Assembly: GCA_937927415.1 (NCBI GenBank)
Contig: CALBDS010000001.1
Span: 310,001 to 374,000 of the forward strand
DNA: 64,000 nt
DNA from: an uncultured Rhodospirillaceae bacterium
GTDB lineage: Bacteria > Pseudomonadota > Alphaproteobacteria > Azospirillales > Azospirillaceae
Direction of reading: 5' to 3'
Position numbers and translations under genes: made by a program. The notes below the pieces were generated by a model that saw only the letters and a list, made by a program, of their open reading frames with translations, did no database searches and was not told the DNA's origin. Shown here piece by piece: positions 59,058 to 64,000 of this stretch. Positions within the stretch are counted from its first letter, which is position 1. Every line of letters starts with the position of its first letter.

Positions 59058-59837
59058 CTACAACGTGCCGAAACTGCGGGCCAACGATCCGGCAATCAGG
59101 TACCAGCCATCCACAAGCACGAAAAAGATGATCTTGAACGGGACGGCCACCATCGTTGGTGGCAACATCATCATGCCCATGGACATCAGGATCGACGACA
59201 CCACCATGTCGATGATGAGGAAGGGCAAAAACAGCAGGAATCCGATCTCGAACGCCCGCTTGATCTCGGAGATCATGAAGGCGGGGATCAGCACCTGATA
59301 CGGTGTTGCCTCGGGCGAGGCGATCGGCCCCACCCGACCCATATCGACGAAAAGCTGCAGATCCCGTTCGTTGGTGTGGTGCAGCATGAAATCGCGGAAC
59401 GGGGCGGCGGTGCGGCGCAGCGCCTCCATCTCGTCGATGTCCTCATTGATGAGCGGCACGATCCCCTGGGTGTAGGACCGCTCGAACACCGGGGCCATGA
59501 TGAAGAAAGTCAGGAACAGCGCCAGCGACACCAGCACCGTATTGGGCGGCACCTGCTGCACGCCCAGCGCCTGGCGCAGGAACGACAGCACGATGACGAT
59601 GCGGGTAAACGCCGTCATCATGATGAGAATCGACGGCGCCAGCGACAGCACCGTGATGAGCGCCACCAGTTGGATGACCCGCCCGGTGGTGGACCCGCCC
59701 GCGTCGTTCAGGTCGAAGGTCAGGCTCTGGGCCAGCGCCGGCCCCGCCGACAGGCCGGCCACCCCCCCCGCCAACAGCGCCAGCACCGCCCCCCACACCA
59801 CCGCCCGGCGCCACCCGTTGACCGGAACGCGGCTCAT
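59058..59837 (-). CDS. fliP: Flagellar type III export protein FliP
   Basis: A 259-residue export-gate subunit. A signal peptide (VVWGAVLALLAGGVAGLSAGPALA) is followed by IQLVALITVLSLAPSILIMMTAFTRIVIVLSFLRQALG and the later PAFMISEIKRAFEIGFLLFLPFLIIDMVVSSILMSMGMMMLPP, conserved in FliP. It forms the FliPQR channel. Its ATG overlaps the fliO stop (ATGA). FliQ and FliR are not in the window. Confidence 0.96.
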   Translation of the reverse strand: MSRVPVNGWRRAVVWGAVLALLAGGVAGLSAGPALAQSLTFDLNDAGGSTTGRVIQLVALITVLSLAPSILIMMTAFTRIVIVLSFLRQALGVQQVPPNTVLVSLALFLTFFIMAPVFERSYTQGIVPLINEDIDEMEALRRTAAPFRDFMLHHTNERDLQLFVDMGRVGPIASPEATPYQVLIPAFMISEIKRAFEIGFLLFLPFLIIDMVVSSILMSMGMMMLPPTMVAVPFKIIFFVLVDGWYLIAGSLARSFGTL

Positions 59838-60178
59838 GGTGCTGCCTCCGCAACGGGGGGAAGCGGGGGATTCGGGGTGGGGGGCACCGCCTTCATGGCG
59901 TCCTCGAAACGGTCCGGGCCGGGGATCCCCGTTTCCACCACCACATCGCCCGCGGCACTCAGCAGCAGAAGATGTTCGGTGCCGTCGCGGCGGATCAGCA
60001 CCAGCCGGCGTTTCGGGTCGAGCGCCAGCGCATCCACCACCGCCAGCCGGCGCAGGCGCGATCCCCCGCGCCCGCCGGTGCCCATGCCCAGCCGGCGCAT
60101 CACCAGCGCCATCACCGCGAACAGGCCGATGACGAACACCAGCGCCAGGACGAAGCGGGCGTAAAGATCAAGATCCAT
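59834..60178 (-). CDS. fliO: Flagellar biosynthesis protein FliO
   Basis: A 114-residue protein with one TM (FVLALVFVIGLFAVMALVM) and a short cytoplasmic domain: RRLAVVDALALDPKRRLVLIRRDGTEHLLLL, as in FliO, which helps FliP assembly. It overlaps fliP by four bases. The C-terminal tail is Pro-rich. The gene is 30 bases after the previous one. Confidence 0.88.
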   Translation of the reverse strand: MDLDLYARFVLALVFVIGLFAVMALVMRRLGMGTGGRGGSRLRRLAVVDALALDPKRRLVLIRRDGTEHLLLLSAAGDVVVETGIPGPDRFEDAMKAVPPTPNPPLPPVAEAAP

Positions 60179-60208
60179 GAGAATGAGAATCCATAAGGGC
60201 CGATGACA

Positions 60209-60595
60209 TCACGTCTCGGACGACGAACCGTCGGCAGGATCGGGCGGCGGCACCGGAGCGTTGAGGGGAGCCGGGGCGTTGAGAGGGACCGGACGGCCAT
60301 AGGCGGCGGTGGCGCGGCGGCGGGCGGTCTGCTCCTGCTCCGCCAGGGCGGCCTGACGCCGCTGCCCGATGGTGGCGGACAGGGCGTCCAGCACGTCCAG
60401 CAACCGTTCCAGCCCCTGGGCCAGGACGCGCCCCTCCTCCCGCGGGAGGGAGGCCACGGCGGCGCACAGCCCGCCGACCCGTGCGTCCAGCCCGCTCAGG
60501 TCGAGATCGTCGCCGGCGGCCACCCCGGCCCGCGCGTCGTCCAGCGTCGCGGCCAGGGCTTCCATATCCGAGCGCAAAGAAGGAGATGACGTCAT
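60209..60595 (-). CDS. Hypothetical helical protein in the flagellar export operon
   Basis: A 128-residue protein between flhX and fliO. The first 95 residues are helical (SDMEALAATLDDARAGV, LERLLDVLDALSATIGQRRQAAL), and the end is Pro/Ala-rich. It overlaps the FlhB-domain gene by four bases (ATGA), so co-expression is sure. It looks like a FlgN/FliT-type export chaperone in size and helix content, but no residue pattern proves that. Confidence 0.65.
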   Translation of the reverse strand: MTSSPSLRSDMEALAATLDDARAGVAAGDDLDLSGLDARVGGLCAAVASLPREEGRVLAQGLERLLDVLDALSATIGQRRQAALAEQEQTARRRATAAYGRPVPLNAPAPLNAPVPPPDPADGSSSET

Positions 60596-60945
60596 TCCGC
60601 AGGGTCCGGATCGGGTACGACGGTGCCGTTGGCACGATAGACATGGGACAGGATTTCCGCCACCGCCACGATGGCTTCCAGGGGGATTTCGCTGTCCACA
60701 TCGACCGCCGACAGGATTTCCACCAGATCGGCGTCCTCACGCACCTTTACCCCGTTGGCAAAGGCGATTTCCAGGATCTGTTCGGCCACCGTGCCGCGGC
60801 CGGACGCCACCACCCGCGGCAGGTCGCGCCCGCCCAGTTCGTACGTCAGCGCCACCGCCACCGGGCGGCGGGGCCTGGCCCGGCCGTTGGGTTGGGACCC
60901 ATTGGATTGGGGTGGCCGGTCGAAGGTGTCGAAACGCGCGGTCAC
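60592..60945 (-). CDS. Stand-alone FlhB C-terminal domain protein (FlhX-like)
   Basis: A 117-residue protein that matches the cytosolic domain of FlhB after its cleavage site: VAVALTYELGGRDLPRVVASG, AEQILEIAFANGVKVREDADLVEILSAVD and EIPLEAIVAVAEILSHVYR. The NPTH autocleavage motif and the TM part are missing. Such FlhX proteins can substitute for or modulate FlhB in substrate switching. It starts the flhX-hyp-fliO-fliP operon and is divergent from bamD. Confidence 0.82.
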   Translation of the reverse strand: MTARFDTFDRPPQSNGSQPNGRARPRRPVAVALTYELGGRDLPRVVASGRGTVAEQILEIAFANGVKVREDADLVEILSAVDVDSEIPLEAIVAVAEILSHVYRANGTVVPDPDPAE

Positions 60946-61075
60946 GCCGGCCTCTTCTCGAAACGCGGGTCCGCCATCCTACACCATCCGCCGCCATGGC
61001 TTACAGCGGGACTTGCCGGGCCATGGCGACCGCGTGCTATATAGGGGCCACGATTCCACGGTCCCCTGGACAAAA

Positions 61076-61894
61076 ATGTTTCTGCGCGCTCTCCGCCTGC
61101 CCCTCTTGGCCCTGATGTTGGGCCTGACGGTGTCCGCCTGTTCCGGCGACAAGGAAGACCTTCCCTATGTGGAACGTCCCGCCGAACAGATTTTCCAGGA
61201 GGCGGAAGCCGCCATGAAGGCGGAGGAATACAAAACCGCCGCCAAGCTGTTCGACGAGGTGGAGCGGCAGCACCCCTATTCCCAATGGGCGACCAAGGCG
61301 CAGTTGCGTGCGGCCTATGCCCATTACGAGAATCTGAAGTACGACGACGCCATCCTGGCGCTGGACCGCTTCATCCAGCTTCATCCCGGCAGCGAGGATG
61401 TGGCTTACGCCTATTACATGCGGGCGCTGTGCTATTACGAGCAGATCACCGACGTGCGCCGCGACCAGCGCATGACCCGTCAGGCGCTGGATGCCCTGTC
61501 GGAGGTGGTCCGCCGCTTCCCCGACAGCACCTATGCCCGCGATGCGCGGCTGAAGATCGACCTGACCAACGACCATCTGGCCGGCAAGGAGATGGAGGTC
61601 GGGCGCTTCTACCTGAAGCAGAACCAATACACCGCCGCTCTGGGCCGTTTCCGCACGGTCATCGAGCAGTACCAGACCACCTCGCACGTGCCCGAGGCAC
61701 TGCATCGGCTGGTCGAATGCTATCTGGCTCTCGGCGTGGTGGACGAGGCGAAGACCGCCGCCGCCGTGCTGGGCCACAATTTCCCGGGCAGCGAATGGTA
61801 CGTGGACAGCTACGCTCTGCTGGTGGACGCCAACGTGCGTCCGGCGCAGAATCCCAAGTCGTGGATCAGCAAAGCCTGGAACTCCCTGTTCTAG
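61076..61894 (+). CDS. bamD: Outer membrane assembly lipoprotein BamD (ComL)
   Basis: A 272-residue lipoprotein. The signal peptide ends VSAC with Cys22 lipidated. Five TPR-like repeats follow (PAEQIFQEAEAAMKAEEYKTAAKLF, YSQWATKAQLRAAYAHYENLKYDDAILALDRFI and on). It is the essential scaffold of the BAM complex. It is followed by recN with overlap, an arrangement common in alphaproteobacteria. Confidence 0.96.
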   Translation: MFLRALRLPLLALMLGLTVSACSGDKEDLPYVERPAEQIFQEAEAAMKAEEYKTAAKLFDEVERQHPYSQWATKAQLRAAYAHYENLKYDDAILALDRFIQLHPGSEDVAYAYYMRALCYYEQITDVRRDQRMTRQALDALSEVVRRFPDSTYARDARLKIDLTNDHLAGKEMEVGRFYLKQNQYTAALGRFRTVIEQYQTTSHVPEALHRLVECYLALGVVDEAKTAAAVLGHNFPGSEWYVDSYALLVDANVRPAQNPKSWISKAWNSLF

Positions 61895-63570
61895 GGCGTT
61901 CGGCGCTCGTTTCGCTGACCATCCGCGATGTGGTCCTGATCGAGCGGCTCAGCCTCAACGTCCGCTCCGGCCTGTGCGTGCTGACCGGGGAAACCGGCGC
62001 CGGCAAGTCGATCCTGCTGGATTCGCTGGGGCTGGCGCTCGGCGCACGGGCCGATTCCGGGCTGGTGCGCCACGGGGCCGAACAGGCCAGCGTCACCGCC
62101 GAATTCGACCTGTCGGGCGACCACCCCGCCTTCGCCATCCTCAAGGAACAGGGGCTTGACGCCGACGACCGACTGGTGATCCGCCGCACGGTCAGCGCCG
62201 ACGGCCGTTCCCGCGCCTGGGTCAACGATCAGGCGGTGGGCGTGGCGCTGCTGCGCCGCCTGGGCGAGGAGTTGGTGGAGGTTCACGGGCAGTTCGACAC
62301 CCACGGCCTGCTCAACCCCCAGACCCACCGCAGCGTGCTCGACGCCTACGCCGGGCTGGCGACGCGGCAGGCGCAGGTCGCCGCCGCCCATCGCGCGTGG
62401 CGGCAGGTGGAAGAGGCCCGCGCCAACGCCGCCGCCGACATCGCCCGCGCCCGTGCCGAGGAAGAATACCTCCGCCACGCCGTCGCCGAATTGGACGCCC
62501 TGGCTCCCCGCGCCGGTGAGGAAGGGGAACTGGCGGAAACCCGCGCGGTGCTGATGCACCGGGAAAAGCTGGTGGACGCCCTCAACGCCGCCTTCGCCGA
62601 CCTGTCGGGCGACCGCGGGGTCGAACGGCAACTGTCCTCGGCCATCCGCACCCTGTCGCGCATCGCCGACAAGGCGGGCGGGCGGCTCGATTCCGTCATC
62701 GCCGGCCTTGACCGCGCCGCCGCCGAAGCCGCCGAGGCCATCGCCGGGCTGCAGGCGGTGTCATCCGACGTGGACATGGATCCGGCCGCACTGGAAAAGC
62801 TGGAAGAGCGCCTGTTCGCCCTGCGCGCCGCCGCCCGCAAGCATGGGGTGGAGGTGGATTCGCTGGCGGCCCTGCGCGACGACTTCGCCCGCCGCCTGTC
62901 GCTGATCGAGGATCAGGGCGACCTGCTGGCCCGCCTGGCGCGGGAGGCGGAGGCCGCCCGCGACACCTATCGCAGCGTCGGCGAAAAGCTGAGCCAGGAA
63001 CGCCGCACCGCCGCCGGCCGCCTGGATAAGGCGGTGGCCGGCGAGTTGCCGCCGCTGAAGCTGGACAAGGCCCGGTTCCGCACCCTGGTGGAGCCGCTGG
63101 TCGAGGCCGATTGGGGGCCGTCCGGCATCGACCGGGTGGCGTTCCAGGTCGCCACCAACCCCGGCTCACCGCCGGGGGCACTGAACAAGATCGCCTCGGG
63201 CGGTGAGTTGGCCCGCTTCATGCTGGCGCTGAAGGTGGTGCTGGCCCAGACATCCACCATCGGCACCATGGTCTTCGACGAGGTGGACACCGGCATCGGC
63301 GGCGCCGTCGCCGCCGCGGTGGGCGAACGTCTGGCCGCCTTGGGAAGCAAGCTGCAGGTGCTGGTCGTCACCCACAGCCCGCAGGTGGCCGCCCTGGGGG
63401 CCACTCATCTGAAGGTGCAGAAGACGGTGAAGGGCGAGCGCGTCACCACCGGCGTCGCCGTGCTCGAAGGGGATGAGCGGCGCGAGGAAATCGCCCGGAT
63501 GCTGTCGGGGGCAACCGTGACCGACGAGGCGCGGCGGGCTGCTGAAAGTCTCATCGCCGGGCGGGGGTGA
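61861..63570 (+). CDS. recN: DNA repair protein RecN
   Basis: An SMC-like repair ATPase of about 555-569 residues, active in double-strand break repair. Walker A GETGAGKSI is near the start (LSLNVRSGLCVLTGETGAGKSILLDSLGLALGAR region), coiled coils fill the middle, and the signature KIASGGELARFMLAL and Walker B MVFDEVDTGIGG are near the end. The family N-terminus (xLVSLTIRDVVLIERL) should start around 61905, but no ATG, GTG or TTG is there; the nearest upstream in-frame start is GTG 61861, inside bamD. The start is therefore uncertain. Confidence 0.88.
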   Translation: MDQQSLELPVLGRSALVSLTIRDVVLIERLSLNVRSGLCVLTGETGAGKSILLDSLGLALGARADSGLVRHGAEQASVTAEFDLSGDHPAFAILKEQGLDADDRLVIRRTVSADGRSRAWVNDQAVGVALLRRLGEELVEVHGQFDTHGLLNPQTHRSVLDAYAGLATRQAQVAAAHRAWRQVEEARANAAADIARARAEEEYLRHAVAELDALAPRAGEEGELAETRAVLMHREKLVDALNAAFADLSGDRGVERQLSSAIRTLSRIADKAGGRLDSVIAGLDRAAAEAAEAIAGLQAVSSDVDMDPAALEKLEERLFALRAAARKHGVEVDSLAALRDDFARRLSLIEDQGDLLARLAREAEAARDTYRSVGEKLSQERRTAAGRLDKAVAGELPPLKLDKARFRTLVEPLVEADWGPSGIDRVAFQVATNPGSPPGALNKIASGGELARFMLALKVVLAQTSTIGTMVFDEVDTGIGGAVAAAVGERLAALGSKLQVLVVTHSPQVAALGATHLKVQKTVKGERVTTGVAVLEGDERREEIARMLSGATVTDEARRAAESLIAGRG

Positions 63571-63574
63571 TTTC

Positions 63575-63620
63575 GCGGGGGTTTTACCCCCGCCCCCCAG
63601 CAAGGGCCGGAAGGCCCTTG
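63575..63620. terminator. Two hairpins between recN and the convergent NmrA-like gene
   Basis: GCGGGGG-TTTTA-CCCCCGC (63575-63593) and CAAGGGCC-GGAA-GGCCCTTG (63601-63620) lie in the 67-base gap. The second shares its arms with the 45290-45310 hairpin, suggesting a dispersed repeat. They probably end transcripts from both sides. Confidence 0.65.
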
Positions 63621-63637
63621 CATCTCAGTGATGGGGT

Positions 63638-64000
63638 TCATGTCTTGTCTGCGGCAAAGATGCCGGCGTGATCCTCCAGCGTCCGGCGCAGGGGACGCGG
63701 CGGGTGGCCGGTCAGGGTTTCCACCGCCGGGGATACCGCGGCGGTCCACCCCTGCCGCACCGGATGAAAGATCGACGCCAGGAACGCGGCATAATCGGCG
63801 TTCACCCCCGCACCGGTCAGGATGCCGATGAAGGTCTGGTCGTCCACGGGGCTATAGGCCACGGGCCGCCCGGTGACCGCCGTCAACAGGTCCGCGGCCT
63901 GGGCGTAGCTCAGGGCTTCCGGTCCGGTGAGGTTGAACGCCTGCCCGTCGAAACGGTCTGTGGTCAGGGCGGCGGCCGCGGATTCGGCAATGTCGCGCAC
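63638..64000 (-). CDS. NmrA-like NAD(P)-binding protein, C-terminal part
   Basis: The C-terminal 120 residues of a protein that continues beyond the window. DGQAFNLTGPEALSYAQAADLLTAVTGRPVAY is typical of the C-terminal region of NmrA/atypical short-chain reductases (QOR2-like), which bind NAD(P). The N-terminal Rossmann motif is out of view. Its stop faces recN. Function of the whole is unknown. Confidence 0.7.
   Translation of the reverse strand: MRDIAESAAAALTTDRFDGQAFNLTGPEALSYAQAADLLTAVTGRPVAYSPVDDQTFIGILTGAGVNADYAAFLASIFHPVRQGWTAAVSPAVETLTGHPPRPLRRTLEDHAGIFAADKT

Noticed and set aside
1..64000. CRISPR arrays, insertion sequences, prophage or integrase genes
   Set aside because: No regularly spaced repeats, transposase or integrase motifs were seen anywhere in the window.

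Overview
This is a 64 kb window of high-GC, gene-dense chromosome from an alphaproteobacterium. The best guess is a motile member of the Rhodospirillales (Azospirillum-like). The clues are the conserved order rpmF-plsX-fabH-ihfA-merR next to DUF177 and a CBP3-type bc1 chaperone, a MucR-type regulator, a membrane H+-pyrophosphatase, flagellar genes (fliG, fliO, fliP, a lone FlhB C-terminal domain), and a ferredoxin resembling the FeSII (Shethna) nitrogenase-protection protein. The taxonomic call is inference. No phage, plasmid, insertion sequence, rRNA or CRISPR was seen; one tRNA (Pro, GGG) is present.

Layout. 1-7.4 kb: start of a fatty acyl-CoA ligase gene, an SCP2-domain protein, a DUF6134 protein, a chemoreceptor, a DmeF-like metal exporter, a multi-PAS histidine kinase and a small membrane protein. 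7.4-12.3 kb (minus): CBP3-like chaperone, DUF177, rpmF, plsX, fabH, ihfA, merR. 12.3-12.9 kb: bamE and a bidirectional terminator. 12.9-23.1 kb (minus): rpiB, glyA, nrdR, ribD, ribE, ribBA, ribH, nusB, thiL, a FliL-like gene and hppA; this is mainly a riboflavin/one-carbon/thiamine block. 23.7-28.1 kb: mucR, two small proteins, a second chemoreceptor and two secreted FliL-like proteins. 28.1-45.2 kb: the four parts of the ligase-associated DNA-damage-response set (ligase, exonuclease, helicase, PdeM) interspersed with a FeSII-like ferredoxin, fliG, a rhomboid protease, mtnP, psuG, a large bifunctional penicillin-binding protein and a copper module (DUF2946 plus PCuAC). 45.3-53.6 kb: smc, a DsbA-like protein, DUF721/DciA, a divergent oxidoreductase/HxlR pair, an FmdB zinc ribbon and a methyltransferase. 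53.7-64 kb: tRNA-Pro, a MASE1-PAS-GGDEF cyclase, DUF455, kup, flagellar export genes, bamD, recN and the C-terminal part of an NmrA-like protein.

Most notable points. The damage-response ligase has glutamine (CAA) in place of the nucleophilic lysine of the KxDG motif, and motifs IV and V also deviate, although the frame is full length and its partner nuclease and helicase motifs are intact. Three separate FliL-like periplasmic proteins occur. Lumazine synthase has Gln where the catalytic-region His is expected, and RibBA has lost the zinc cysteines of its GTP cyclohydrolase II half. recN has no standard start codon at the expected place. Dense hairpin blocks occupy several convergent gene junctions. 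These were read by eye; no database search or folding program was run.
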